64,000 nt of DNA from assembly GCF_016735675.1 (NCBI RefSeq), contig NZ_JAERSG010000007.1, positions 1-64,000 of the forward strand. Direction: 5' to 3'. Positions 16,923 through 25,370 of this stretch are shown here, piece by piece. Below the pieces are notes generated by a model. It saw only the letters and a list, made by a program, of their open reading frames with translations. It was not told where the DNA came from and did no database searches. Both the position numbers and the translations under genes were made by a program. Source of the stretch: Nocardioides baculatus. GTDB lineage: Bacteria; Actinomycetota; Actinomycetes; Propionibacteriales; Nocardioidaceae. Position 1 is the stretch's first letter. Every line of letters begins with the position of its first letter.

Positions 16923-18236
16923 TCAGTCCTCGACCGCGAGGTAGCGCGCGGTCACGACGAACTCCTGCACGTCGACGGCATTGCCGCTGGTGGTCGAGAA
17001 CCCCCACAGGACACCGGGTGGGATCGGGTCCGCGCTGCCGCTGGTGTCGCCATCCACGCCGAGGCCGTAGCGCGGCGTGACGTCGGCGGTCTCGCTGCCG
17101 GTGGCGCTGGTGGTGAACGAGCTCTGCTGGCCCGCAGTCGCTGAGACGGACAGCGTCCCGACGTCGCCCTCACCGGCGTGGGTGGGTGCGCCCACGAACC
17201 GGACGCGCGCCCGCGCCACGCCTCGGGGTGCCTGGGGGAAGGGCAGCCAGTGGCTCATGCCGGCGCGGTCGTTGCCGGTCCGCCCCTCGGGGCACGGTGC
17301 GGAGCGATAGCTCAGGCCACCGGCGTACAGCTGGCTCGCCGTGACGGTCCCGCACGGCGGGTTGAAGGTCTCGGCATCGGAACAGCCCGCGCCGCCGTCG
17401 AAGAAGCACGCGCCGCCCCCTTCCGAACCCTGCGGCCGGACGGTCCTGACCTCCTCGTGCCAGACGAGGCGCTCCTTCGACACCCAGATCGGCTGCTCGA
17501 CGCGGCCACGGTTGCCCACCCGGTCGACTCCTGCGATGACGGCCCGGTAGCGACCCGGGGGCAGCGGCCGGCCATCCACCCGCGCGGTCCACCGCTCGTC
17601 GAAGACGCTCGAGTAGACCTGCGCGGGGCCCTTCACGTTGCGCTTGACCTTGCGCAGCACGACCCGACCCCGTGGGTTCCGGATCGTGAGCGAGACGCGG
17701 CGGGTCCTGTGCTCGACGAGGCCGGACAGGTGGAGGGCGTCGCGCACCACCGAGGTGCGTGGATAGACGGCGGGGTTCACGCCGGCCAGCCGGATCGCGC
17801 CGGAGTCGACGGCCAGCCGGGGCGAGAAGCTCGTGTCGACCACGAGTCGGTTCCCGGCAGCTGCCGGGGAGCCCGCGTAGGACAAGGACACGCGATAGGT
17901 GCCGTCGTCGACGATCGTGCCGTTGCCGTTGCGGCCGTCGAAGGTCCACGAGTGCGAGCCCTGCTCGACGCGTCCCAGCCGGACCACCCGCACGTGGTCG
18001 GTCGGCCCGGCGTACAGCTCGTCGATCGTCAGCTCGACCCGGTCGGCGTCACGGGGGAGGACGTAGCGGACCAGCAGGGTGTCGTCCCGGCCGTCGCCGT
18101 TGGGCGAGAAGGCGCCGGCGACGACGCGCGGGCCGGAGGCCCCGTCGTCCGAGGAGGAGGCGGACGCCGAGGCGGGCGTGCTGACCGCCGCGGCGACCAC
18201 GGCCAGTCCGAGCAGGCTGACGTGAAGGCGACGCAT
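16923..18236 (-). CDS. Secreted protein with FlgD-Ig-like domain
   Basis: A 437-aa exported protein of unknown function. Signal peptide about residues 1-27. Residues about 38-120 form an Ig-like domain of the FlgD/gliding-C-terminal type, recognised by AGAFSPNGDGRDDTLLVRYV and the turn WTFDGRNGNGTIVDDGTYRV. A second Ig-like repeat covers about 155-255 (SLTIRNPRGRVVLRKVKRNV, then LPPGRYRAVIAGVDRVGNRG). The C-terminal half has a cysteine-rich stretch (GGACFFDGGAGCSDAETFNP) and a beta-rich end. No enzymatic motif. Likely a cell-surface or matrix protein. It is divergent from the Tat-exported protein at 18468. Confidence 0.75.
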   Translation of the reverse strand: MRRLHVSLLGLAVVAAAVSTPASASASSSDDGASGPRVVAGAFSPNGDGRDDTLLVRYVLPRDADRVELTIDELYAGPTDHVRVVRLGRVEQGSHSWTFDGRNGNGTIVDDGTYRVSLSYAGSPAAAGNRLVVDTSFSPRLAVDSGAIRLAGVNPAVYPRTSVVRDALHLSGLVEHRTRRVSLTIRNPRGRVVLRKVKRNVKGPAQVYSSVFDERWTARVDGRPLPPGRYRAVIAGVDRVGNRGRVEQPIWVSKERLVWHEEVRTVRPQGSEGGGACFFDGGAGCSDAETFNPPCGTVTASQLYAGGLSYRSAPCPEGRTGNDRAGMSHWLPFPQAPRGVARARVRFVGAPTHAGEGDVGTLSVSATAGQQSSFTTSATGSETADVTPRYGLGVDGDTSGSADPIPPGVLWGFSTTSGNAVDVQEFVVTARYLAVED

Positions 18237-18361
18237 GGAACCCCCGTGTGGTGAGTGAGACGCAGGAAGCGTGCCATGTCGGGAGACGCGCCTGATGCGA
18301 ATTCGGTTGTGGTGGGGGAGCTGAGGACGATGACCACTTTCGTCGATTGATAGACAAAAGA

Positions 18362-18391
18362 TTGACGTTCGCCGTCCGAACTGCCTAGGTT
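18362..18391 (+). promoter_or_regulatory. Sigma-70-like promoter of the Tat-exported isomerase-fold gene
   Basis: TTGACG (18362-18367), an 18-bp spacer and TAGGTT (18386-18391) lie about 75 nt before the ATG, in an unusually AT-rich patch between divergent genes. Unlike many genes here, this one has a leader and a clear ribosome-binding site (CTGGAGGAACC). Confidence 0.6.
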
Positions 18392-18467
18392 CGCAGGGTC
18401 ACGCCGTGACGTACGCCACACCCCCGACGTGGTGCCACGCTCGACCCGCCCCCTGGAGGAACCCACC

Positions 18468-19577
18468 ATGAAGACACCTGACATCAGGTCCGAGGAGACG
18501 CCCGCACTGCGGCGCAGCTTCGGTCTCAGCCGCCGCCAGCTGATGGCGGCCTCCACCGGTCTCGCCGCCGCGTCGATGGTCGGCCCGCTCAGCTCCTCCG
18601 CGGCAGCGAAGGGCAACGGCGTGCTCGTCCCGCGCGGCAAGCTCGGGATCATCCTCTACTCGGTGCGCGACGCGGTCGGTCGCGACCCGCTCGCCTCCAG
18701 CCTCCCGTCAGGCTTCAAGGAGGTGTTCGCCGAGCTCGCCCGGATCGGCTACAAGCAGATCGAGTTCGCCGGCTACACGCAGCACGCCAACGCCGAGGGT
18801 GGACGTACGCCGGCGCCCGCGCTCCTCAAGCAGTGGCTCGACGACAACGGCCTGGAGGCCGAGGGCAACCACGGCAGCATCCCCAGCACGATCACCGACG
18901 CCACGCTGGCCACCTTCGATGCCGCCTGCGAGGCTGCCAACGTCCTGGGCATGGGTCACATCGGCACCGGCAGCGACCCGACCAGCTCGGCCTACCTCGC
19001 CGACTGGCAGCTCGCGGCCGACCGGTGGAACATCCTCGGCGAGCGCGCGATGAACAAGCACGGGCTCAAGCTCTACACGCACAACCACGCCGAGGCCTAC
19101 TCCCACCTCAACGACGTGGGCCCCCTGGACGCGCAGGGTCGCCCGACCCGGCAGTCCGGCGTGCGACGGCTCGAGTGGTTCATGAACAACACCGACTCGC
19201 GCTACGTCTTCCTGGAGATGGACATCTACTGGGCGCACGTCGCGCAGTACCGGTTCGGCTCCTACGTCGCCGAGGACGGAACGACGGTGGCGGACCCCTT
19301 CGACCCGCTCGGCACGGTCAACACCTTCGGTCCGCTGCGCTACCCGCTGTTCCACGCCAAGGACGGCACGTCGCAGCCCGGCACCCGCGACGGCTACGCG
19401 TTCGCACCGTTCGGTGCCGGTGTCATCGACTACAGGGCGTTCCTGGGCGGTGTCGGCGCCAAGGGCTACCACAACCCGATGTGGGAGCAGGACAGTGCGC
19501 CCAGTGCCGCTGTCCCCGGCCAGTCGCTCGAGCTGGCCGCGTTCAGCTTCAACAACCTGAAGAACCTGCGCGGCTGA
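18468..19577 (+). CDS. Tat-exported sugar phosphate isomerase/epimerase-fold protein
   Basis: A 369-aa xylose-isomerase-like TIM-barrel protein with a twin-arginine signal (residues about 18-47: SRRQLMAAS followed by a hydrophobic stretch and SSSAAA). The barrel starts LGIILYSVRDAVG. Probable metal ligands lie in YKQIEFAGYT, LYTHNHAEAY, FLEMDIYWAH and LFHAKDG. The Tat signal implies folding with cofactor in the cytoplasm and activity outside the membrane, as in secreted members that act on sugar derivatives. Substrate unknown. Single gene with its own promoter and a strong terminator. Confidence 0.82.
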   Translation: MKTPDIRSEETPALRRSFGLSRRQLMAASTGLAAASMVGPLSSSAAAKGNGVLVPRGKLGIILYSVRDAVGRDPLASSLPSGFKEVFAELARIGYKQIEFAGYTQHANAEGGRTPAPALLKQWLDDNGLEAEGNHGSIPSTITDATLATFDAACEAANVLGMGHIGTGSDPTSSAYLADWQLAADRWNILGERAMNKHGLKLYTHNHAEAYSHLNDVGPLDAQGRPTRQSGVRRLEWFMNNTDSRYVFLEMDIYWAHVAQYRFGSYVAEDGTTVADPFDPLGTVNTFGPLRYPLFHAKDGTSQPGTRDGYAFAPFGAGVIDYRAFLGGVGAKGYHNPMWEQDSAPSAAVPGQSLELAAFSFNNLKNLRG

Positions 19578-19591
19578 CGACCTGAGGACCC

Positions 19592-19633
19592 GGCTCCCCT
19601 GCCGCACCTGGTGACGGGCGGCAGGGGAGCCGT
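19592..19633. terminator. Bidirectional terminator, isomerase-fold gene and methyltransferase
   Basis: CGGCTCCCCTGCCG (19592-19605) and CGGCAGGGGAGCCG (19620-19633) form a perfect 14-bp stem between two convergent stop codons. Confidence 0.88.
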
Positions 19634-19634
19634 G

Positions 19635-20309
19635 TCATGCCGGCTTCGTCCACGCGATCGTGTGGCGGAAGCCCACTCGGTGGCGCATCCGCGCGCCGGG
19701 CATGACGGCCTCCGTCCGCCTGCGGAGGTCGTCGTACGCCATCACGGGGTCCTGCACCGGGTACGACGGCGGCTGTGGGCCGACGCGACTGACCCGCGGG
19801 TGCTTGGCGAAGCCGATCAACGGGTTGGTCACCATCGACGCCGCGTCCCAGAGGTGGTCGGTGACCGATCGCGGAGGAGCGAGCCCGACGACGAGGAAGC
19901 GGCCGCCGGGAGCCAGCAGGTCCCGTACGTCGCGCAGCGCCGCGTCGACGTCGAGGTGGTGCAGCACCGCCACCATCGTGACGAGGTCGAACGGTCCGTC
20001 GAGGTGCGCCCAGTCGCCACCGGCGATCGTGACGTTCGCCAGGTCGGCGCACCGGTCGGCCGTGTCGTCGCACATCGCCGGATCGGCGTCGTTGCCGACC
20101 ACGGTGTCGAAGAGCGGGGCGAGTGCGGCGACCAGCCCGCCCTGCCCGCACCCGACATCGAGCGCCTTACGACGGCGCGCCGGCAGGTTCGACAGGATCC
20201 ATCGGTGGAAGTGGTCGTTGTGGCTCCACGGGTGGCGGGCATTGAGCCTCGCCATGCCGGACGAGAGCGCACCGCCCGCGACGGATCGCGTGAGGTCCCG
20301 GAGAGCCAT
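19635..20309 (-). CDS. Class I SAM-dependent methyltransferase
   Basis: A 224-aa Rossmann-fold methyltransferase. SAM-binding motif I is ALDVGCGQGGLVAAL (near residue 55), motif II VVGNDADPAMC, and the post-motifs VTMVAVLHHLD and LAPGGRFLVVGLAPP follow at normal spacing. The C-terminal part is the less conserved substrate region. ATG 20309 is chosen over upstream frames because it gives MALRDLTRS before the conserved domain. Target molecule unknown; no neighbouring pathway suggests one. Confidence 0.85.
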   Translation of the reverse strand: MALRDLTRSVAGGALSSGMARLNARHPWSHNDHFHRWILSNLPARRRKALDVGCGQGGLVAALAPLFDTVVGNDADPAMCDDTADRCADLANVTIAGGDWAHLDGPFDLVTMVAVLHHLDVDAALRDVRDLLAPGGRFLVVGLAPPRSVTDHLWDAASMVTNPLIGFAKHPRVSRVGPQPPSYPVQDPVMAYDDLRRRTEAVMPGARMRHRVGFRHTIAWTKPA

Positions 20310-20341
20310 GCACATCAGTGTGCCCGGGGCGCCGTCGTGGC

Positions 20342-20347
20342 TAGGCT
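20342..20347 (+). promoter_or_regulatory. -10 box of the molybdopterin oxidoreductase operon
   Basis: TAGGCT ends 6 nt before GTG 20354, consistent with a leaderless operon mRNA. Confidence 0.5.
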
Positions 20348-20353
20348 CGTCCC

Positions 20354-20965
20354 GTGCCCGTGACCCGAGGTTTCCGCCGCCGCCGACCTGACGGCCCCGA
20401 GGGCCGCCTGCCACCCGGTCAGTACGACACGGGTGCGGGCTGGCCGGTGCTCACCGCCGAGGCGACGCCGCGGATCGCGCGCGAGTCCTGGACCATCGGC
20501 GTGGACGGACTGGTGGAGCGGCCGACCACGTGGACCTGGGACGAGGTCCAGCAGCTGCCACGGTCGTCGTACAGTGGAGACATCCACTGCGTCACGACCT
20601 GGTCGAAGTTCGACGTGGTGTTCACCGGCGTCTCCGTGGACGACCTCCTCGCGGTCGCCGGGCCACAGGCCGACGCGGCCTTCGTGATGGCCCACTCCTC
20701 GACGGGCTACACGACCAACCTGCCGCTCGCTGACATCACCGGCGGCAAGGCGTGGGTCGTCTGGGAGTTCGACGGGAAGCCCCTGACGGCCGAGCACGGG
20801 GGGCCTGTGCGGCTGCTCGTGCCGCACCTTTACTTCTGGAAGTCGGCGAAGTGGATCAGCCGACTCGAGCTCACCGCCACCGACCGGCCGGGGTTCTGGG
20901 AGCAGAACGGCTACCACGACCGCGGCGACCCGTGGCTCGAGCAGCGCTACCAGGGCGACCCGTGA
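20354..20965 (+). CDS. Sulfite-oxidase-type molybdopterin oxidoreductase
   Basis: A 203-aa protein made almost only of the molybdopterin-binding domain of the sulfite oxidase/MsrP (YedY) superfamily. The conserved segment DIHCVTTWSKFD (near residue 77) supplies the cysteine that coordinates molybdenum, and HSSTGYTTNLPL and HLYFWKSAKWI are further cofactor-pocket segments. No signal peptide and no dimerisation domain, so it should be cytoplasmic. Its stop overlaps the GTG of a flavin reductase (GTGA), suggesting a dedicated electron-transfer partner. The substrate cannot be told from sequence. Confidence 0.85.
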   Translation: MPVTRGFRRRRPDGPEGRLPPGQYDTGAGWPVLTAEATPRIARESWTIGVDGLVERPTTWTWDEVQQLPRSSYSGDIHCVTTWSKFDVVFTGVSVDDLLAVAGPQADAAFVMAHSSTGYTTNLPLADITGGKAWVVWEFDGKPLTAEHGGPVRLLVPHLYFWKSAKWISRLELTATDRPGFWEQNGYHDRGDPWLEQRYQGDP

Positions 20966-21699
20966 CCGGCGCCGCCGACGACCCGGCAGCCTCCTTCGAC
21001 CCGGGCGGCACCGGAGCCACCTCGTGGACCACCGGACGCATCATCACCAAGGACCTGCCGGCGCCGAACCTCGTCCGGCTCCGCATGCACGTCGAGGACC
21101 GCCAGCGCCACTGGCCCGGCCAGCACTACCTCATCCGGCTGCGCGCCCCCGACGACTACACGGCCCAGCGGTCGTACTCGCTGGCGTCCGACGACAGCGA
21201 CCCGCTCGTGGAGTTCCTCGTCGAACGCCTCCCGGACGGCGAGGTGTCGGAGTTCCTGGCGGACGTCGCCGAGGTCGGGGATGTCCTCGAGCTGCGCGGA
21301 CCGATCGGCCGCTGGTTCCGATGGGACACCTACACGCCGGCGCTGTGCCTCGTCGGCGGCACGGGCGTCGTCCCAGCGGTGTCGATGATCCGCGCCGCCC
21401 GGCACCACGGCCGCTCCGAGCAGCTGCGGGTGGTGGCCGTGTCCCGCGGCCCGGAGGACCTGCCCTACGCCGACGAGCTCGCGCGCGCCGGAGCCACGAT
21501 CGCCCACACCCGGCACGAGGTCGGTGACCGCCCACCAGGCCCTCCCGCCGCGGACGAGCTCGCCCCGCTGCTGGCCGGGGTCGAGCTGGCCTACGTCTGC
21601 GGCTCCGCCCGCTTCGCCGGGTTCGCCGAGGACCTGCTGCTCGAGGCCGGCTTCAGCCCGGAGGCGATCCGGGTCGAGAGGTTCGGGGTCACGGGCTGA
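20962..21699 (+). CDS. Ferredoxin-NADP-reductase-type flavoprotein
   Basis: A 245-aa FNR-superfamily protein without an iron-sulphur domain. The FAD-binding beta barrel (about residues 20-115) has HWPGQHYLIRL and the flavin motif RSYSLASDD. The NAD(P)-binding half (about 120-245) has LVGGTGVVPAVSMIRAA and ends YVCGSARFAGF and ERFGVTG. Start codon overlaps the stop of the molybdopterin protein. The pair probably shuttles electrons between NAD(P)H and the molybdenum centre. Confidence 0.87.
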   Translation: MTGAADDPAASFDPGGTGATSWTTGRIITKDLPAPNLVRLRMHVEDRQRHWPGQHYLIRLRAPDDYTAQRSYSLASDDSDPLVEFLVERLPDGEVSEFLADVAEVGDVLELRGPIGRWFRWDTYTPALCLVGGTGVVPAVSMIRAARHHGRSEQLRVVAVSRGPEDLPYADELARAGATIAHTRHEVGDRPPGPPAADELAPLLAGVELAYVCGSARFAGFAEDLLLEAGFSPEAIRVERFGVTG

Positions 21700-21736
21700 G
21701 CGGGAAGCAGACCGCGCGTCGCGCTGTTCCACCAGC

Positions 21737-22366
21737 ATGACAACCATCGGACTCATCGGCAGTGGACACATCGGCACGGCGATCGCGCGCCGTGCGATCG
21801 AGCAGGGGCACGACGTCGTGCTCAGCAACTCGCGGGGACCGGAGACCCTGTCCGACCTCGTGGCCGAGCTCGGCCCGCGAGCCCGGGCCGCGACGGCTTC
21901 GGAGGCGGGTGAGGCCGGCGACCTGGTGGTCGTGACCGTGCCCTTCAAGGCCTACCTCGACGTGCCGGTCGAGCCCCTCGCCGGCAAGGTCGTCATCGAC
22001 ACCAACAACTACTACTTCGAGCGCGACGGCCACTACGCCGAGCTCGACGAGGGCCGTACGAGCGTGAGCGAGATGCTGGCCGCGCACCTGCCGACCTCGA
22101 AGGTCGTCAAGGCGTTCAACGCGATCCAGGCCGCCCACATCGTCACCGAGGGCCGCCCGGCCGGCGCCGAGAACCGGCGCGCCCTCGCGATCGCCGGCGA
22201 CGACGCGGACGCCAAGGCCGTCGTCACCGACCTGATCGAGTCGTTCGGCTTCGACGTCGTCGACGCCGGACCCCTCGCCGAGGGCAAGCGCTTCGACCGC
22301 GACAAGCCGGCCTACGGCGCGGAGCTGGACGCCGACGGCCTGCGCGAGGCCCTCGCCGCCGGCTGA
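21737..22366 (+). CDS. NADPH-dependent F420 reductase-like oxidoreductase
   Basis: A 209-aa Rossmann protein of the F420H2:NADP oxidoreductase/ProC-like family. GLIGSGHIGTAIARRAIEQG is the dinucleotide-binding loop, and SNSRGPETL after strand 2 carries the Ser/Arg pair typical for the NADP phosphate. DTNNYYFERDG and KAFNAIQAAHI are conserved family blocks. In actinobacteria such proteins either reduce NADP with F420H2 or act on other substrates, so the exact reaction is uncertain. No operon partner is obvious; 37 nt separate it from the upstream stop. Confidence 0.8.
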   Translation: MTTIGLIGSGHIGTAIARRAIEQGHDVVLSNSRGPETLSDLVAELGPRARAATASEAGEAGDLVVVTVPFKAYLDVPVEPLAGKVVIDTNNYYFERDGHYAELDEGRTSVSEMLAAHLPTSKVVKAFNAIQAAHIVTEGRPAGAENRRALAIAGDDADAKAVVTDLIESFGFDVVDAGPLAEGKRFDRDKPAYGAELDADGLREALAAG

Positions 22367-22440
22367 GCGCCGCTGGCCGACGGGATCGCGGCTACCGTGG
22401 GGTAACCAGCCGCCACCCACCACCGCGAGGATGACGTCCC

Positions 22441-23286
22441 ATGGCCCGCCTGGCTCCACACACGGTCACCCTCCACGGCCACGAGCTGTCGTACGTCGAC
22501 AGCGGCTCCGGACCGGTCGTCCTCTTCATCCACGGCATCCTGGGCTCGCAGCGCCAGTGGTCGCACCTCGTCGACCAGGTCGACGACGACCACCGGGTCG
22601 TCGTGCCGGACCTGTTCGGGCACGGCGAGTCGGCCAAGCCGAGTGGCGACTACTCGCTGAGCTCCCACGCCGCGACCTTGCGCGACCTGCTCGACCACCT
22701 CGGCGTCGAGCGGATCACCCTCGTGGGGCACTCGCTCGGCGGCGGCATCGCGATGCAGTTCTACTACCTCTTCCCCGACCGGGTGGACCGCCTCGTCCTG
22801 GTGTCCAGCGGCGGCCTCGGCCGGGAGGTCAACCTGGTGCTCCGCGCGGCCACCCTGCCGGGCGCCGAGCAGGTGCTCAGCGTGGCCGCGTCCGCTCCCG
22901 TCCTCTCACGGGTAGAGGCCCTCGGGCGAGGTGCGCAGAAGGTCGGTTGGAAGCCCGGGGCCGACGTCGGCGCCATCTGGCGGGGATTCACCTCGCTCGG
23001 TGACCGCGAGAGCCGGCGGGCGTTCCTCGCCACCACTCGCGCGGTCATCGACTTCGGCGGCCAGAGCATCAGTGCCCACGACCACCTCGGCGCCGTGACC
23101 CCGCCGCCCACCCTGATCGTGTGGGGCTCGAAGGACCGGATGATCCCCGCGTGGCACGCGCTCAGCGCGCAGCGGGCGGTTCCCGACTGCCGCGTGGAGC
23201 TGTTCGAGGGTGCCGGCCACTTCCCGCACCTCGACGACCCCGAGCGGTTCGCGCGCGTGCTGCGGGACTTCATGACGGGCGACTGA
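22441..23286 (+). CDS. Alpha/beta hydrolase
   Basis: A 281-aa single-domain alpha/beta hydrolase. The oxyanion segment is VVLFIHGILGS; the nucleophile elbow VGHSLGGG places Ser98; the acid is in VWGSKDRMIPAW; and the catalytic His is in EGAGHFPHLDD near the C-terminus. Lid region about residues 125-205. Similar to epoxide-hydrolase-like and haloperoxidase-like esterases, but no feature decides the substrate. The 3' end overlaps the convergent acetyltransferase gene by 17 bp. Confidence 0.87.
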   Translation: MARLAPHTVTLHGHELSYVDSGSGPVVLFIHGILGSQRQWSHLVDQVDDDHRVVVPDLFGHGESAKPSGDYSLSSHAATLRDLLDHLGVERITLVGHSLGGGIAMQFYYLFPDRVDRLVLVSSGGLGREVNLVLRAATLPGAEQVLSVAASAPVLSRVEALGRGAQKVGWKPGADVGAIWRGFTSLGDRESRRAFLATTRAVIDFGGQSISAHDHLGAVTPPPTLIVWGSKDRMIPAWHALSAQRAVPDCRVELFEGAGHFPHLDDPERFARVLRDFMTGD

Positions 23287-23842
23287 TCCGCGCTGTCCAC
23301 TCGTCCTCGAGCAGCGCGAAGTGGAGCACGGTGATCCACGAGCCCTTGAAGACCTCGCCGTCGACGTGGCGGGCCTCCTGCCGGAAGCCGAGCCGGCCGA
23401 GCAGCCGGACCGAGGCGTCGTTGCCCTCGACCACGGTGGCCGAGACGCGGTGGAAGCCGAGGTCGTCGAAGGCGAGGCCGAGGATCGCGCGCGCGGCCTC
23501 GGCGGCGTACCCCTGCCCGTGGTGGTCGCGACCGAACGCGAAGCCGAGCTCGCCCTGGCGGTCCGAGGCCCACTTGAGGAGCACCTCCCCGATCACCGTG
23601 CCGGTCGATCGCAGCTCGACGGCCAGCACCAGCCACTGGCCGTGCTCGTCGAGCACGGTCTGCTCGAGCTTGGTGCGCAGGGTCTCCTCGGTCGCGGCGC
23701 GGTCGCGGACCGGCCACGGGACGTAGCGCACGACCTCGGGGTCACCGTGGAAGCGGGCGAGGTCGTCGAGGTCGTCCATCCGGTGGGCCCGCAGCACCAG
23801 CCGCTCGGTCTCGATGGGCAGGTCGACCGACGGCCCGGTCAC
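23270..23842 (-). CDS. GNAT-family N-acetyltransferase (RimJ/RimL-like)
   Basis: A 190-aa acetyltransferase_3-type GNAT protein. It opens with IETERLVLRAHRMDDLDDL, typical of RimJ/RimL relatives, and has the acetyl-CoA loop as GRDHHGQGYAAEAARAILG and the C-terminal block NDASVRLLGRLGFRQEARH. GTG 23842 overlaps the stop of the upstream VOC gene (GTGA), so the two are coupled. The acetylated substrate is unknown. Confidence 0.87.
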   Translation of the reverse strand: MTGPSVDLPIETERLVLRAHRMDDLDDLARFHGDPEVVRYVPWPVRDRAATEETLRTKLEQTVLDEHGQWLVLAVELRSTGTVIGEVLLKWASDRQGELGFAFGRDHHGQGYAAEAARAILGLAFDDLGFHRVSATVVEGNDASVRLLGRLGFRQEARHVDGEVFKGSWITVLHFALLEDEWTARISRPS

Positions 23843-24255
23843 AGCGAGAAGTGCTCCGGCGCCAGGCTGCGGAGCACGCAGAACTCGTTGCCCTCCGGAT
23901 CGGCCAGCACGACCCACGACTCGTCGCCGCTCTGGCCGATGTCCGCCCGGGTGGCGCCGAGCGCGAGGATCCGCTCCACCTCGTCGTCCTGCGAGCAGTC
24001 GACGGGGGACACGTCGAAGTGGACGCGGTTCTTCGCCACCTTCTCCTCCGGCACCTGCGCCAGGAAGATCGTCGGTGAGACCGGTCCCGAGCGGACGGCC
24101 TCGAGCAGCTCGGCGTCGTCGCGACCGCCCGGGCCGATCTCCACGAGCCCGGGCTCGTGGTGGAGCACCTCCCAGCCGAGCACCCCCGTCCAGAAGTCGG
24201 CGAGCCGGTCCGGGTCGTGGCAGTCGAGGGAGATCTCGGTCAGTCGGGAGGCCAT
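23839..24255 (-). CDS. VOC-family (glyoxalase/bleomycin-resistance fold) protein
   Basis: A 138-aa protein of two beta-alpha-beta-beta-beta modules. It starts LTEISLDCHDPDRLADFWTG, has NRVHFDVSP in the middle (metal-ligand His position) and ends ESWVVLADPEGNEFCVL, the usual VOC C-terminus. ATG 24255 is chosen over an in-frame TTG. Coupled with the downstream GNAT gene. Function not predictable beyond the fold. Confidence 0.87.
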   Translation of the reverse strand: MASRLTEISLDCHDPDRLADFWTGVLGWEVLHHEPGLVEIGPGGRDDAELLEAVRSGPVSPTIFLAQVPEEKVAKNRVHFDVSPVDCSQDDEVERILALGATRADIGQSGDESWVVLADPEGNEFCVLRSLAPEHFSL

Positions 24256-24281
24256 GGCTCGATCCAAGCACCTGCCTCTGT

Positions 24282-24320
24282 GCGGTGCCCGTGATGCGGA
24301 TGCTGCACCACGGGCACCGC
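24282..24320 (-). terminator. Terminator of the nrdAB operon
   Basis: GCGGTGCCCGTG (24282-24293) and CACGGGCACCGC (24309-24320) form a perfect 12-bp stem 15 nt beyond the nrdB stop and just before the VOC gene. Confidence 0.85.
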
Positions 24321-24335
24321 GCAGTCCGTGCTGGC

Positions 24336-25370
24336 TCAGAAGTCCTCGTCGAACCCGACCGCGCCCGTCACGCCGACCTGGTAGGCCGACACCTTGCGCT
24401 CGAAGAAGTTCGACAGCTCCTGCACGTCCTGGAGCTCCATGAACGCCAGCGGGTTCTTCGACCCGTAGATCGGCGGGAGGTCGAGGCGCTCCATGCGACG
24501 GTCGGCGACGTACTCCAGGTAGGAGCGCATGTCGGCCGTCGAGAGGCCGGCGACGCCGCCGCCGAGGAGGTCCTCGGCGAACTGCGCCTCCGCGTCGACG
24601 CCGTCGACCAGCATCTGTCGCACCTGCGCGGCCATCTCGTCGTCGAAGAGCTCAGGCTCCTCCTCCCGCACGGTGTCGACCACGTCGAAGGCGAAGGCCA
24701 TGTGCATCGACTCGTCGCGGAAGACCCAGTTGGTGCCGGAGGCCAGGCCGTTGAGCAGTCCGCGCGAGCGCAGGAAGTAGACGTAGGCGAACGCGCCGTA
24801 GAAGAACAGCCCCTCGATGACCGCGGCGAAGCAGATCAGGTTGAGCAGGAACTTGCGTCGGTGCTCCCGGGTCTCGAGTGCGTCGAGGTCGAAGACCGAG
24901 TCGATCCACCGGAAGCAGAAGTCCGCCTTGGCCTTGATCGACGGGATGTTGTCGACCGCCGCGAACGCCTCGTGCCGCTCGTCCTCGTCGGTGACGTAGG
25001 TGTCGAGGAGGGTCAGGTAGAACTGCACGTGCACCGCCTCCTCGAACAGCTGCCGGGAGAGGTAGAGGCGTCCCTCGGGCGAGTTGATGTGCTGGTAGAG
25101 GTTGAGCACCAGGTTGTTGGCCACGATCGTGTCGCCGGTGGCGAAGAAGGCGACGAGCCGCGAGACCAGGTGGCGCTCGGCCTCGCTGAGCCGCTGGAGG
25201 TCCTTGAGGTCGGAGTGCAGGTCGACCTCCTCGACGGTCCAGGTGTTCTTGATCGCGTCGCGGTAGCGGTCGTAGAAGTGCGGGTAGCGCATCGGCCGCA
25301 GCGTGAGGTTCATCCCCGGGTCGAGCAGCATCTTCTGCTGCTGGGGGTCGGTGTCGTGGGTGATGGTCAC
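24336..25370 (-). CDS. nrdB: Ribonucleoside-diphosphate reductase beta subunit (class I)
   Basis: Radical-generating subunit of the oxygen-dependent class I ribonucleotide reductase, 344 aa. The diiron ligands appear in FFATGDTIVANN (first acidic ligand), LFEEAVHVQFY (Glu/His, with the following Tyr as radical candidate), and FRDESMHMAFAF (Glu/His of the second half). VFDLDALETREHRRKFLLNL and the C-terminal tail ending GFDEDF complete the family pattern; the tail is the expected binding peptide for the alpha subunit. GTG 25370 overlaps the nrdA stop (GTGA). The alpha subunit has an ATP-cone, and the operon layout resembles the class Ia nrdAB of Streptomyces. Confidence 0.95.
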   Translation of the reverse strand: MTITHDTDPQQQKMLLDPGMNLTLRPMRYPHFYDRYRDAIKNTWTVEEVDLHSDLKDLQRLSEAERHLVSRLVAFFATGDTIVANNLVLNLYQHINSPEGRLYLSRQLFEEAVHVQFYLTLLDTYVTDEDERHEAFAAVDNIPSIKAKADFCFRWIDSVFDLDALETREHRRKFLLNLICFAAVIEGLFFYGAFAYVYFLRSRGLLNGLASGTNWVFRDESMHMAFAFDVVDTVREEEPELFDDEMAAQVRQMLVDGVDAEAQFAEDLLGGGVAGLSTADMRSYLEYVADRRMERLDLPPIYGSKNPLAFMELQDVQELSNFFERKVSAYQVGVTGAVGFDEDF

